NCBI RefSeq assembly: GCF_009909195.1
Contig: NZ_JAAAMU010000029.1
Location: 1-61,326, forward strand
Direction of reading: 5' to 3'
Length of the DNA: 61,326 bases
Source of the DNA: Paenibacillus sacheonensis
Lineage (GTDB): Bacteria; Bacillota; Bacilli; Paenibacillales; Paenibacillaceae
Within the stretch, counting starts at the first letter, position 1; each line of letters begins with the position of its first letter. Made by a program: the position numbers and the translations under genes. Positions 39,153 through 48,211 of this stretch are shown one piece after another. The notes below the pieces were generated by a model that saw only the letters and a program-made list of their open reading frames with translations, was not told the origin of the DNA and did not search any database.

Positions 39153-39488
39153 ATGCCAGAAGCAAAAGCACTCGCTAACCACGTACGCATTGCTCCCCGC
39201 AAAGCGCAATTGGTTGCGGATTTGATTCGTGGAAAGCAAGTTGGCGAAGCGATCGCGATTCTGCGTCACACGCCAAAATCCGCTTCTCCAATCGTTGAGA
39301 AGCTGCTGAACTCTGCTATCGCAAATGCAGAGCACAACTTCCAAATGGACGTTAACAAGCTTGTGATTTCGCAAGTGTTCGTTAACCAAGGTCCGACAAT
39401 GAAACGTTTCCGTCCGCGCGCAATGGGTCGTGCTAGCCGGATTAATAAAAGAACCAGCCACATCACATTGGTGGTATCCGAAAAATAA
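39153..39488 (+). CDS. rplV: 50S ribosomal protein L22
   Basis: The 111-residue protein has the typical ANHVRIAPRKAQLVADLIRG start and the long beta hairpin ending in RINKRTSHITLVV. The hairpin reaches into the exit tunnel, near the macrolide site. GAGGAGG precedes the ATG. Confidence 0.98.
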   Translation: MPEAKALANHVRIAPRKAQLVADLIRGKQVGEAIAILRHTPKSASPIVEKLLNSAIANAEHNFQMDVNKLVISQVFVNQGPTMKRFRPRAMGRASRINKRTSHITLVVSEK

Positions 39489-39501
39489 GGAGGGACAACG
39501 T

Positions 39502-40164
39502 GTGGGACAAAAAGTAAACCCGGTCGGTCTTCGTATCGGCGTTATCCGTGATTGGGAATCCAAATGGTACGCTGGCAAAGACTTCGGCGACTTGCTTATG
39601 GAAGATGTTAAAATCCGTGAGCACCTCAAAAACAAATTGAAAGATGCGGCTGTTTCCAAGTTCGAAATCGAACGCGCAGCTAACCGCGTCAATGTTACTA
39701 TTCATACAGCTAAGCCTGGTATGGTTATCGGCAAAGGCGGTTCTGAGGTTGAAAACCTGCGTTCCGAACTTTCCAAGATCGCCAAAGGCAAAAAAGTACA
39801 CATCAACATCTCCGAGATCAAACATCCGGACCTTGATGCCGTGCTCGTAGCAGAAAGCATCGCTCAACAACTCGAGCGTCGGATCTCGTTCCGCCGCGCG
39901 ATGAAACAATCCATTCAACGTACAATCCGTTCTGGCGCGAAAGGTATCAAAACTGCCGTTAGCGGTCGTTTGGGCGGCGCTGAGATTGCTCGTCAGGAAG
40001 GCTACAGTGAAGGTACGGTTCCTCTTCATACGCTGCGTGCAGATATTGACTATGGAACTGCGGAAGCTCATACGACTTACGGCCGTATCGGCGTAAAAGT
40101 ATGGATCTATCGCGGCGAAATCCTTCCGACTAAGAAGAAAGCTCCACAGGAAGGAGGCAACTAA
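39502..40164 (+). CDS. rpsC: 30S ribosomal protein S3
   Basis: The 220-residue protein starts with GTG 39502 behind AAGGAGGG and gives MGQKVNPVGLRIGVI. A KH domain with MVIGKGGSEVENL is near residue 75. S3 forms the mRNA entry tunnel with S4 and S5 and has helicase activity there. Confidence 0.98.
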   Translation: MGQKVNPVGLRIGVIRDWESKWYAGKDFGDLLMEDVKIREHLKNKLKDAAVSKFEIERAANRVNVTIHTAKPGMVIGKGGSEVENLRSELSKIAKGKKVHINISEIKHPDLDAVLVAESIAQQLERRISFRRAMKQSIQRTIRSGAKGIKTAVSGRLGGAEIARQEGYSEGTVPLHTLRADIDYGTAEAHTTYGRIGVKVWIYRGEILPTKKKAPQEGGN

Positions 40165-40166
40165 TC

Positions 40167-40601
40167 ATGTTGGTCCCAAAACGTGTAAAACACCGTAAAC
40201 AACAACGTGGTCATATGAAAGGTCGCGCTAAAGGCGGCACGGATGTAGCCTTCGGCGAATTCGGTCTTCAAGCGCTCGAGCCTGCATGGGTCACTAACCG
40301 TCAGATCGAGGCAGCGCGTATCGCGATGACTCGTTATATCAAACGTGGCGGTAAAGTATGGATCAAGATCTTCCCGGCAAAACCTATTACTCAAAAACCA
40401 CTCGAAGTTCGGATGGGTAGCGGTAAAGGTAACGTTGAGAAGTGGGTTGCAGTCGTAAAACCGGGCAAAATAATGTTCGAGCTTGCTGGCGTATCTGAAG
40501 AGATCGCACGTGAAGCAATGCGTCTTGCGGCACATAAATTGCCAGTTAAAACGAAGTTCGTGAAACGCGAAGAAGTGGGTGGTGAAGCAAATGAAAGCTA
40601 A
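40167..40601 (+). CDS. rplP: 50S ribosomal protein L16
   Basis: The 144-residue protein begins MLVPKRVKHRKQQRG and has the GRAKGGTDVAFGEFGLQA segment. L16 positions A-site tRNA on the large subunit. It starts two bases behind rpsC and overlaps rpmC by 11 bases. Confidence 0.98.
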   Translation: MLVPKRVKHRKQQRGHMKGRAKGGTDVAFGEFGLQALEPAWVTNRQIEAARIAMTRYIKRGGKVWIKIFPAKPITQKPLEVRMGSGKGNVEKWVAVVKPGKIMFELAGVSEEIAREAMRLAAHKLPVKTKFVKREEVGGEANES

Positions 40602-40791
40602 TGAATTCCGCAACCTTACCTCTGTTGAACTCGAACAAAAAGTCGCTGGCTTCAAAGAAGAGCTATTCAACCTTCGTTTTCAATTGGCTACCGGCCAACT
40701 GGAAAACCCAACTCGTATCCGCGATGTTCGCAAGGATATAGCTCGTGCCAAAACCGTTCTTCGTGAAAGAGAACTCGGAATCAGCAGCTAG
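40591..40791 (+). CDS. rpmC: 50S ribosomal protein L29
   Basis: The 66-residue helical protein starts at ATG 40591, inside the end of rplP, with GGTGG upstream. EELFNLRFQLATGQLENPTR is typical. L29 lies by the tunnel exit next to L23. Confidence 0.97.
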   Translation: MKANEFRNLTSVELEQKVAGFKEELFNLRFQLATGQLENPTRIRDVRKDIARAKTVLRERELGISS

Positions 40792-40839
40792 TCTGTGATC
40801 GTCCGTGTCGAATAACGAATGTGTGGAAGGAGGATGAAC

Positions 40840-41103
40840 ATGAGCGAACGTAATGCCCGCAAAGTTCAAGTTGGTAAAGTCGTGAGTGATAAAATGGACA
40901 AAACAATCGTTGTAGCGATTGAAACGTACAAAAAACACGATCTGTACCACAAACGGATTAAATACACAAAGAAATTTAAGGCTCATGACGAGAACAACCA
41001 AGCTAAGATCGGCGATGTCGTCAAAGTCATGGAAACTCGCCCGTTATCGAAAGACAAACGGTTCCGCCTGGTCGAAATCGTTGAAGCTGCTGTTATTTTG
41101 TAA
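40840..41103 (+). CDS. rpsQ: 30S ribosomal protein S17
   Basis: The 87-residue OB-fold protein starts at ATG 40840 behind AAGGAGG. ATG 40834 is a close alternative. GKVVSDKMDKTIVVAIE is a conserved segment. S17 is a primary 16S rRNA binder. Confidence 0.97.
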   Translation: MSERNARKVQVGKVVSDKMDKTIVVAIETYKKHDLYHKRIKYTKKFKAHDENNQAKIGDVVKVMETRPLSKDKRFRLVEIVEAAVIL

Positions 41104-41146
41104 GAATGCTTCCCGTTAAGCATTTTCCCGAAAGGAGGACGTTGAA

Positions 41147-41515
41147 ATGATTCAACCATTTACACGTTTGCATGTCGCGGACAACTCCGGCGCTAAAGAA
41201 TTGATGTGTATCCGCGTTTTGGGCGGTACTGGACGTCGCGTAGGCCATATCGGCGATCTGATCGTCTGCTCCGTCAAACAAGCAACACCCGGTGGCGTTG
41301 TCAAAAAGGGTGATGTAGTCAAAGCGGTCATCGTTCGTACGAAACGTGCGGTTCGCCGTAAAGACGGTTCTTACATCGCGTTTGACGAGAATGCGGCTGT
41401 TATCGTTAAAGAAGACAAAAGCCCGCGCGGCACACGTATCTTCGGACCAGTTGCTCGCGAACTTCGCGATCGCGACTTCATGAAAATCGTATCGCTTGCT
41501 CCGGAAGTTATCTAA
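41147..41515 (+). CDS. rplN: 50S ribosomal protein L14
   Basis: The 122-residue protein begins MIQPFTRLHVADNSGAK and has the family length. L14 sits on the subunit interface near the 30S bridge and the RsfS silencing site. AAAGGAGG precedes the ATG. Confidence 0.98.
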   Translation: MIQPFTRLHVADNSGAKELMCIRVLGGTGRRVGHIGDLIVCSVKQATPGGVVKKGDVVKAVIVRTKRAVRRKDGSYIAFDENAAVIVKEDKSPRGTRIFGPVARELRDRDFMKIVSLAPEVI

Positions 41516-41560
41516 TAAGAACTTTGCGCATTCCGCGCAAGCACGCAGGAGGTGTAACTC

Positions 41561-41914
41561 ATGCCACGGTTGAAAAAAGTGTTGGAATCCCACAACAATA
41601 AATTGCACGTGAAGAAAGACGACACGGTAATGGTCATCACCGGCAAAGACAAAGGCAAAAAAGGCCGCGTCATCGCTGCGTATCCACGTCAAAACCGCGT
41701 TCTAATCGAAGGTGTAAATATGGTGAAAAAACATACCCGTCCTTCGCAAGCTAATCCGCAAGGCGGCATCATCGAGCAAGAAGCGGCAATTCACGTATCC
41801 AACGTTATGCACATCGATCCGAAGAGCGGTAAAGTAACTCGTATCGGCTACAAAGTGCTTGATAACGGTAAAAAAGTCCGGATCGCTAAAAAATCCGGCG
41901 AGGTAATCGATTAA
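41561..41914 (+). CDS. rplX: 50S ribosomal protein L24
   Basis: The 117-residue protein has a KOW motif in DTVMVITGKDKGKKGRVIAA (about 20-39). It is an early assembly protein at the tunnel exit. AGGAGGTG precedes the ATG. Confidence 0.97.
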   Translation: MPRLKKVLESHNNKLHVKKDDTVMVITGKDKGKKGRVIAAYPRQNRVLIEGVNMVKKHTRPSQANPQGGIIEQEAAIHVSNVMHIDPKSGKVTRIGYKVLDNGKKVRIAKKSGEVID

Positions 41915-41945
41915 TTGACCGATACGGAAAGGAGGTCCACGTTAC

Positions 41946-42488
41946 ATGGCAGCAAGAATGAAAGATCGTTTTCTGAATGAAATTACACCTGCTTTGATGC
42001 AGAAGTTTAACTATACAACGGTTATGCAAGTGCCTAAGATCGAGAAAGTCGTCATCAACATGGGTGTCGGCGAAGCAGTGTCCAACTCCAAAGTGCTCGA
42101 TACGGCTGTTGAAGACATGCGTCTGATCTCGGGTCAAAAACCGGTTGTAACTCGCTCCAAAAAATCGATCGCTGGTTTCAAACTTCGCGAGAATATGCCT
42201 ATCGGGGTTAAAGTAACACTGCGCGGCGAGCGTATGTACTACTTCCTTGATAAACTGTTCAATGTCACTCTCCCGCGCGTACGCGACTTCCGCGGCGTAT
42301 CGAACAAAGCGTTCGACGGTCGCGGTAACTACACTCTCGGCTTGAAAGAGCAGCTGATCTTCCCGGAGATCGAGTATGATAAGGTAGATAAAGTGCGCGG
42401 TATGGACGTCGTCATCGTCACGACGGCAAAATCGGACGAAGAAGCTCGTGAACTGCTGACCCAATTGGGCATGCCGTTTACGAAGTAA
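41946..42488 (+). CDS. rplE: 50S ribosomal protein L5
   Basis: The 180-residue protein has the signature KIEKVVINMGVGEAV (about 33-47). L5 binds 5S rRNA in the central protuberance. AAAGGAGG precedes the start. Confidence 0.98.
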   Translation: MAARMKDRFLNEITPALMQKFNYTTVMQVPKIEKVVINMGVGEAVSNSKVLDTAVEDMRLISGQKPVVTRSKKSIAGFKLRENMPIGVKVTLRGERMYYFLDKLFNVTLPRVRDFRGVSNKAFDGRGNYTLGLKEQLIFPEIEYDKVDKVRGMDVVIVTTAKSDEEARELLTQLGMPFTK

Positions 42489-42510
42489 TCCACAGGAGGT
42501 GTAATACCAA

Positions 42511-42696
42511 GTGGCAAAAACTTCGATGAAGGTTAAGCAGCAACGTGCTCCTAAATTCAAAGTGCAGGCTTATACACGCTGCGAACGTTGCGGCCGTCCG
42601 CATTCCGTTTTGCAAAAGTTTAAAATTTGCCGGATTTGTTTCCGTGAATTAGCATACAAAGGCCAGATTCCTGGCGTTAAAAAAGCAAGCTGGTAA
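42511..42696 (+). CDS. rpsZ: 30S ribosomal protein S14, zinc type
   Basis: The 61-residue protein starts with GTG and has two CxxC pairs (CERC and CRIC), so it is the short zinc-binding form. Bacilli often keep a second, zinc-free S14 elsewhere for zinc starvation. AGGAGGTG lies 11 bases before the GTG. Confidence 0.97.
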   Translation: MAKTSMKVKQQRAPKFKVQAYTRCERCGRPHSVLQKFKICRICFRELAYKGQIPGVKKASW

Positions 42697-42726
42697 TCAG
42701 CCTAGTTCGGGAAGGAGGTTTACACA

Positions 42727-43125
42727 ATGGTTATGTCTGATCCGATCGCAGATATGCTTACACGCATTCGCAACGCAAACGTTGTGCGTCACGAGACGGT
42801 AGAAATGCCTGCTTCGAAAGTAAAGAAGCAAATCGCTGAAATTTTGAAACGCGAGGGCTTCATTCGTGATGCTGAGTATATCGAAGACAACAAACAAGGG
42901 ATTATCCGTATTTTCTTGAAATACGGCCCGAACCAAGAGCGTGTTATTACGGGGCTGAAACGCATCAGCAAACCGGGTCTGCGCGTTTACACGAAAAGCA
43001 CTGAAGTGCCCCGCGTACTTGGTGGCTTGGGAATGGCTATCATTTCCACATCGCAAGGCATTATGACTGACAAAGAAGCTCGCCAACAGAAATCCGGCGG
43101 CGAAGTAGTCTGCTACGTCTGGTAA
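42727..43125 (+). CDS. rpsH: 30S ribosomal protein S8
   Basis: The 132-residue protein has DPIADMLTRIRNAN at the start and ISTSQGIMTDKEAR near the end. S8 organises the central domain of 16S rRNA and represses the spc operon in E. coli. A second ATG at 42733 is possible but has poorer spacing to AAGGAGG. Confidence 0.98.
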   Translation: MVMSDPIADMLTRIRNANVVRHETVEMPASKVKKQIAEILKREGFIRDAEYIEDNKQGIIRIFLKYGPNQERVITGLKRISKPGLRVYTKSTEVPRVLGGLGMAIISTSQGIMTDKEARQQKSGGEVVCYVW

Positions 43126-43155
43126 TTAACCGTCACAACGATTGGAGGTGTAACA

Positions 43156-43698
43156 ATGTCTCGTATTGGCCGTAAACCGATCCAAGTGCCCGGTGGCGTA
43201 AACATCGACTTGGACAACAGCTTCATCACAGTTAAAGGACCTAAAGGTACTCTGAGCCGCGAGCTCCACAAGGATATGAAAGTGGTAGTAGCGGACAGCG
43301 TCATCACAATCGAGCGTCCTTCTGACAATAAACTGCATCGTTCTCTTCACGGTACAACTCGCAGCGTCATCGCTAACATGGTTAGTGGTGTAACTGAAGG
43401 TTTTGTGAAAAACCTTGAGCTTGTAGGCGTTGGTTACCGTGCAAATAAGACTGGCGAGAAAATCGTACTTAACGTAGGATACTCGCATCCAGTTGAAATC
43501 ACGCCTGCTGGCGGCATCGAATTCGAAGTTCCTACGAATACGAAAATCATCGTAAAAGGCATCGACAAAGAACTCGTTGGTGAAACTGCTGCGAAGATCC
43601 GCTCCGTACGCGAGCCTGAGCCGTATAAAGGCAAAGGTATTAAGTATGAAGGCGAGCGTATCCTTCGTAAAGAAGGTAAAGCTGGTAAGAAGAAATAA
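43156..43698 (+). CDS. rplF: 50S ribosomal protein L6
   Basis: The 180-residue protein has two similar domains and the C-terminal signature PEPYKGKGIKYEGE. L6 lies at the base of the stalk near the sarcin-ricin loop. GGAGGTG precedes the ATG. Confidence 0.98.
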   Translation: MSRIGRKPIQVPGGVNIDLDNSFITVKGPKGTLSRELHKDMKVVVADSVITIERPSDNKLHRSLHGTTRSVIANMVSGVTEGFVKNLELVGVGYRANKTGEKIVLNVGYSHPVEITPAGGIEFEVPTNTKIIVKGIDKELVGETAAKIRSVREPEPYKGKGIKYEGERILRKEGKAGKKK

Positions 43699-43762
43699 GC
43701 AGGCGTTTAAGGCTGCTTGAACGAATAGGGATCATAAGAAAGTAGAAAGGAGTGTACAACGA

Positions 43763-44131
43763 ATGATTACAAAAGGCGATAAAAACAAAGCACGTCTCAA
43801 ACGTCACCTGCGTGTTCGTAAGAAAGTGAACGGAACTACGCTGCGTCCGCGTCTGTCTGTATTCCGTTCCTCCAAACACATCTATGCTCAATTGATTGAT
43901 GATGTTCAAGGCGTTACTGTAGCTCAAGCTTCTACGCTTGACAAAGAAATCGCAGAACAAGTGAGCAATGGCGGCAACATCGAGGCAGCTCGCAAAATCG
44001 GTGAATTGATCGCATCCCGCGCGAAAGCAAAAGGCGTCGAATCGATCGTATTCGATCGCGGAGGCTACTTGTACCATGGCAGAATTCAAGCGCTGGCTGA
44101 TGCAGCGCGCGAAGCAGGTCTTGAATTCTAA
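43763..44131 (+). CDS. rplR: 50S ribosomal protein L18
   Basis: The 122-residue protein has the 5S rRNA binding core RPRLSVFRSSKHIYAQLIDD (about 33-52). L18 and L5 carry 5S rRNA into the central protuberance. AAAGGAG precedes the ATG. Confidence 0.98.
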   Translation: MITKGDKNKARLKRHLRVRKKVNGTTLRPRLSVFRSSKHIYAQLIDDVQGVTVAQASTLDKEIAEQVSNGGNIEAARKIGELIASRAKAKGVESIVFDRGGYLYHGRIQALADAAREAGLEF

Positions 44132-44162
44132 TCGATAATACTTATGAAGGAGGTAAATCGAC

Positions 44163-44660
44163 TTGCGTATTGATCCAAATGCGTTGGAACTTACCGAGAA
44201 GGTAGTTCAAATCAACCGCGTAGCGAAAGTAGTAAAAGGCGGACGCCGTTTTAGCTTTAGCGCGCTGGTAGTTGTAGGCGACGGCAAAGGATACGTTGGC
44301 GCAGGGATCGGTAAAGCTGGCGAAGTACCTGATGCGATCCGCAAAGGTATTGAAGACGCTAAGAAAAACCTGATCCACATTCCACTCGTAAAAACGACAA
44401 TTCCACATCAAGTACTTGGTCATTTCGGCGCTGGCCGCGTTCTGTTGAAACCAGCTTCCGAAGGTACTGGTGTTATCGCAGGCGGCCCGGTTCGTGCCGT
44501 TCTCGAACTCGCTGGTGTAGGCGACATTCTGACCAAATCGCTTGGTTCTTCCAACTCCATGAACATGGTTAACGCGACACTTGAAGGACTCTCCCGTCTG
44601 AAACGTGCCGAGGACGTTGCTAAACTTCGTGGAAAAACCGTGAAAGAGCTTTTGGGCTAA
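44163..44660 (+). CDS. rpsE: 30S ribosomal protein S5
   Basis: The 165-residue protein begins with TTG 44163 behind GAAGGAGG. RVAKVVKGGRRFSFSALVVV is the S5 dsRBD-like region; the spectinomycin-contact loop is in the sensitive form as far as I can judge. S5 helps decoding accuracy and mRNA unwinding. Confidence 0.97.
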   Translation: MRIDPNALELTEKVVQINRVAKVVKGGRRFSFSALVVVGDGKGYVGAGIGKAGEVPDAIRKGIEDAKKNLIHIPLVKTTIPHQVLGHFGAGRVLLKPASEGTGVIAGGPVRAVLELAGVGDILTKSLGSSNSMNMVNATLEGLSRLKRAEDVAKLRGKTVKELLG

Positions 44661-44673
44661 GGAGGAGAATACG

Positions 44674-44859
44674 ATGGCAAAATTGCAAATCACCCTCGTT
44701 CGCAGCCTGATCGGTCGCAACGAGAAGCAGCGTGCGACTGTTGCAACGCTTGGTCTTCGCAAAATTCGTCAATCGGTTGTCCACAGCGACAGCCCGGCTA
44801 TCCGCGGCATGGTCAATAGTGTCAGCCACTTGGTAAAAGTTGAAGAAGTACAAGCATAG
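44674..44859 (+). CDS. rpmD: 50S ribosomal protein L30
   Basis: The 61-residue protein contains ITLVRSLIGRNEKQRATVAT, the L30 signature. It is a small peripheral large-subunit protein. GGAGGAG lies shortly before the ATG. Confidence 0.97.
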   Translation: MAKLQITLVRSLIGRNEKQRATVATLGLRKIRQSVVHSDSPAIRGMVNSVSHLVKVEEVQA

Positions 44860-44898
44860 AACGCCAATCAAGGCTAGCTTTATCAATGCTTCCTGAAG

Positions 44899-44944
44899 AG
44901 TTTTGCTTACCTAAGCAAGCTCTCGCAGAAAGCAATGCAAAACT
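44899..44944 (+). other. Inverted repeat in the rpmD-rplO spacer
   Basis: AGTTTTGC (44899-44906) pairs perfectly with GCAAAACT (44937-44944). An inner GCTT-AAGC repeat competes with it. The 3' arm ends just before the rplO ribosome site (AAGGAGG at 44948-44954), so the structure could affect translation of rplO. There is no T run. Confidence 0.5.
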
Positions 44945-44963
44945 TTAAGGAGGTGCAACGACG

Positions 44964-45404
44964 ATGAAATTGCATGATCTCAAACCAGCTCCGGGCTCTC
45001 GTAAAGAGGGATTCCGCGTTGGCCGTGGTATCGGTAGCGGCAACGGCAAGACTTCGGGTCGCGGTCATAAAGGTCAAAATGCTCGTTCCGGCGGCGGTGT
45101 TCGCCCTGGATTCGAGGGCGGTCAGAACCCATTGTACCGTCGCTTGCCTAAACGCGGCTTCAATAATCCGTTCCGTAAAGAGTATGCGATTGTGAACATC
45201 GATGAGTTGAACGGCTTTGCAGCAGGTACAGAAGTAACGCCTGAATTGCTGCTTGAGCAAGGTATCGTTAAAAACCCGCAAAGCGGCATTAAAGTGCTGG
45301 GTAATGGCGATATCACAGTTCAACTTACGGTAAAAGCAAGCAAGTTCTCTCAATCTGCGGTAGAGAAAATCCAGGCTGCCGGCGGTAAAACCGAGGTGAT
45401 CTAA
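44964..45404 (+). CDS. rplO: 50S ribosomal protein L15
   Basis: The 146-residue protein starts MKLHDLKPAPGSRK and has the glycine-rich GRGIGSGNGKTSGRGHKGQN region. L15 is a late assembly protein in the core of the large subunit. Its stop touches the secY start. Confidence 0.98.
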   Translation: MKLHDLKPAPGSRKEGFRVGRGIGSGNGKTSGRGHKGQNARSGGGVRPGFEGGQNPLYRRLPKRGFNNPFRKEYAIVNIDELNGFAAGTEVTPELLLEQGIVKNPQSGIKVLGNGDITVQLTVKASKFSQSAVEKIQAAGGKTEVI

Positions 45405-46706
45405 TTGTTCAAGGCCGTGTCTAACATTTGGAAAGTGGAAGATCTTCGCAAGCGGATCCTGTTCACGTTGTTCATCTTGTTGGTTTACCGTATCGGCTCC
45501 TTTATCCCGGTTCCGGGAGTAAATAAGGATGTCTTTACGCAGACGGACCAAGCCGGATCTGAATTGTTCGGTTTGCTAAATACGTTTTCGGGTGGGGCGT
45601 TGTTCCAGTTCTCGATCTTCGCGATCGGGATCATGCCTTACATCACCGCATCCATCATCGTACAGCTTTTGTCGATGGACGTTATCCCTAAATTCGCCGA
45701 ATGGGCGAAGGAAGGCGAGAATGGAAAACGTAAACTTGCGCAGATTACTCGTTACGGTACAATTATTCTTGGACTTGTCCAAGGTTTTGGTACCGCGATC
45801 GGGTTTAACCGCAACTATTCGTACAATATGATTCCTGATGCAACAGTTACGGATTATATTATGATTGCGATAATCTTGACTGCGGGAACTGCCTTCCTAA
45901 TGTGGCTCGGTGAGCAAATTACGGAGAGAGGCATCGGTAACGGGATCTCGGTCTTGATCTTCGCCGGTATCGTGGCAAGGCTTCCGGCACATGTTCGTTC
46001 CATCTACTCGCAAGAGTTCGTGGATGCGGGCGATGCGCTTTTCCTTGCGATCGTGAAAGTGGTGGCAATCGTCATCGCGGTAGCAGCGATCATCGTGGGC
46101 GTCATCTTCGTCCAGCAAGGGATTCGCAAAATTCCGGTCCAATACGCGAAACGCGTAGTTGGTCGGAAAATGTACGGCGGTCAATCGACTCATATTCCGC
46201 TGAAAGTAAACGGAGCAGGCGTTATCCCGGTCATTTTCGCGGTATCGCTTCTGATGTTCCCGATTACAATCGCGAATTTCTGGGCGGACCACGAGTGGGC
46301 TAAATGGGTTCAAAACCATTTGTACTACGACAAGCCTCTAGGCATGGTGTTGTACGTCATCTTGATTATCGCGTTTACGTTCTTCTACACGTTCGTGCAA
46401 ATCAATCCGGTGCAGATGGCCGATCAAATGAAGAAAAACGGCGGGTACATCCCGGGCGTGCGCCCAGGCAAACCGACTTCTTCTTACATTACTCGCGTCA
46501 TGTCGCGGATTACATTGAGCGGGGCGATCTTCCTCTCACTCATCTCAATCTTGCCGGTGTTCTTCGGAACGCTTGCTGATCTGCCTCGAGACGTGAAGCT
46601 GGGCGGTACATCGCTGCTCATCGTTATCGGCGTTGCGCTGGATACGATGAAGCAAATCGAGACGCAGCTGATCAAACGCCACTACAAAGGGTTTATTAAT
46701 AAATAA
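45405..46706 (+). CDS. secY: SecY, protein translocase channel subunit
   Basis: The 433-residue membrane protein starts with TTG immediately behind the rplO stop, so its translation is probably coupled. About ten transmembrane helices are visible. IGIMPYITASIIVQLL (about 73-88) and the cytoplasmic loop after QYAKRVVGRKMYGG are conserved. SecY forms the pore for Sec export with SecE (18963). Confidence 0.97.
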   Translation: MFKAVSNIWKVEDLRKRILFTLFILLVYRIGSFIPVPGVNKDVFTQTDQAGSELFGLLNTFSGGALFQFSIFAIGIMPYITASIIVQLLSMDVIPKFAEWAKEGENGKRKLAQITRYGTIILGLVQGFGTAIGFNRNYSYNMIPDATVTDYIMIAIILTAGTAFLMWLGEQITERGIGNGISVLIFAGIVARLPAHVRSIYSQEFVDAGDALFLAIVKVVAIVIAVAAIIVGVIFVQQGIRKIPVQYAKRVVGRKMYGGQSTHIPLKVNGAGVIPVIFAVSLLMFPITIANFWADHEWAKWVQNHLYYDKPLGMVLYVILIIAFTFFYTFVQINPVQMADQMKKNGGYIPGVRPGKPTSSYITRVMSRITLSGAIFLSLISILPVFFGTLADLPRDVKLGGTSLLIVIGVALDTMKQIETQLIKRHYKGFINK

Positions 46707-46707
46707 C

Positions 46708-46769
46708 AATAGGTTCGCATGCGGGATTCCGCGCATCAAGCGAGGTGACGGAACCCGGCCGAGCCTATT
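46708..46769 (+). other. Structured leader between secY and adk
   Basis: AATAGGTTCG (46708-46717) pairs over ten positions with CGAGCCTATT (46760-46769). Inside, ATGCGGG and CCGCGCAT (46719-46736) form a second hairpin with one bulge. It begins two bases after the secY stop and ends 24 bases before adk. No T run follows. Confidence 0.55.
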
Positions 46770-46793
46770 ATGTTTAAAGCGAGGAACACGCTA

Positions 46794-47447
46794 ATGAACA
46801 TCTTATTCATGGGCCCTCCAGGAGCCGGCAAAGGCACGCAGGCCGAACGGATCGTGGATACTTTCAAAGTACCCCACATCTCGACAGGCGACGCTTTCCG
46901 TTTGGCAATGAAGCAAGGCACTCCGCTTGGACAAAAGGCTAAAGAGTTTGTGGATCAAGGTCTCTTGGTTCCGGATGAAATCACGAACGGGATTGTTCGC
47001 GAGCGCCTGCAGCTTGAGGATTGTAACGGCGGCTTCTTGCTTGATGGTTTCCCGCGTACGCTGCAGCAAGCAGAGGCACTGGACGGAATGTTGGCTGAAA
47101 TGGGACGCAGTATCGATCATGTCGTGAACTTGAAAGTTGACCGTGGCCTGCTGCTTGCGCGTCTGACCGGTCGCCGCATTTGCAAATCGTGCGGCTCCAC
47201 ATACCATGTCATGTTCAACCCGCCGAAGCAAGAAGGCGTTTGTGATAAATGCGGCGGCGAGCTGTATCAGCGGTCAGACGATACGGAAGCGAAAGTAGGC
47301 ACGCGTCTCGACGAATACATCTCCAAAACGGCTCCATTGCTTGATTATTACGCAAGCAAAGCTGTACTGCGGGAAGTAGACGGCGAGAAAGAAATCGACG
47401 AAGTTACGGCGGACATCGTAAACTGCTTGCGGGGAACTGCGGAATGA
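46794..47447 (+). CDS. adk: Adenylate kinase
   Basis: The 217-residue protein starts at ATG 46794 behind GCGAGG; a longer in-frame start at 46770 overlaps the leader structure. P-loop GPPGAGKGT is at 7-15. The LID domain has four cysteines, C130, C133, C150 and C153, so it binds zinc. The enzyme converts AMP and ATP to two ADP. It overlaps map by four bases. Confidence 0.97.
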   Translation: MNILFMGPPGAGKGTQAERIVDTFKVPHISTGDAFRLAMKQGTPLGQKAKEFVDQGLLVPDEITNGIVRERLQLEDCNGGFLLDGFPRTLQQAEALDGMLAEMGRSIDHVVNLKVDRGLLLARLTGRRICKSCGSTYHVMFNPPKQEGVCDKCGGELYQRSDDTEAKVGTRLDEYISKTAPLLDYYASKAVLREVDGEKEIDEVTADIVNCLRGTAE

Positions 47448-48205
47448 TCGTATGCAAGTCCGAAGCGGAATTGCAATATATGAGAGAAGCTGGACGAATT
47501 GTAGCGGATACGCATCGTTTGCTGAAAACGGTGATTCGCCCGGGCGTGACGACCAAGGAATTGGACGAAATCGCTGAAACGTACATTCGCAGCCAGGACG
47601 CATTACCTTCTTTTAAAGGGTACAATCAGTTTCCTGCCAGCATTTGCGCTTCTGTGAACAATGAGCTGGTACACGGTATTCCGGGCTCACGCAAGCTGAA
47701 CGATGGAGACATCATCAGCATTGATATCGGCGCGCAGTACAAAGGGTATCACGGCGATTCGGCGTGGACCTACGGCGTTGGCGATATTAGCGAAGAGGCA
47801 CAGCGGCTGCTCGACATTACAGAACAATCGCTTTATGCAGGACTCGCACTCGTGAAACCGGACGTTCGTTTGTTTACGATCTCGTACGCGATCCAACAAG
47901 TGATCGAAACTGCCGGCTTTTCTGTCGTTCGCGATTACTGCGGCCATGGGATCGGAACGGATCTCCATGAAGAACCGCAAATTCCGAACTACGGATTGCC
48001 TGACCGCGGACCTCGTTTGAAACCAGGAATGGTGCTGGCCATCGAACCGATGGTCAATATCGGAGAGAGGTACGTGCGTACACTGGCGGACAATTGGACA
48101 GTCGTCACCGAAGACCAATCGTTGTGCGCCCATTTCGAGCATACGGTTGCTGTTACGGCAGACGGTTGTGAAATTCTAACCCAATCCAGGGAGCAGGCAG
48201 GTTGA
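47444..48205 (+). CDS. map: Methionine aminopeptidase, type I
   Basis: The 253-residue protein has the pita-bread fold signature: NNELVHGIPG, then DIGAQYKGYHGDSAWT with two metal-binding aspartates, GHGIG with its histidine, and the glutamates in AIEPMVNIG and FEHTVAVT. It removes the initiator methionine. Its start overlaps the adk stop. Confidence 0.97.
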   Translation: MIVCKSEAELQYMREAGRIVADTHRLLKTVIRPGVTTKELDEIAETYIRSQDALPSFKGYNQFPASICASVNNELVHGIPGSRKLNDGDIISIDIGAQYKGYHGDSAWTYGVGDISEEAQRLLDITEQSLYAGLALVKPDVRLFTISYAIQQVIETAGFSVVRDYCGHGIGTDLHEEPQIPNYGLPDRGPRLKPGMVLAIEPMVNIGERYVRTLADNWTVVTEDQSLCAHFEHTVAVTADGCEILTQSREQAG

Positions 48206-48211
48206 GAAAGC

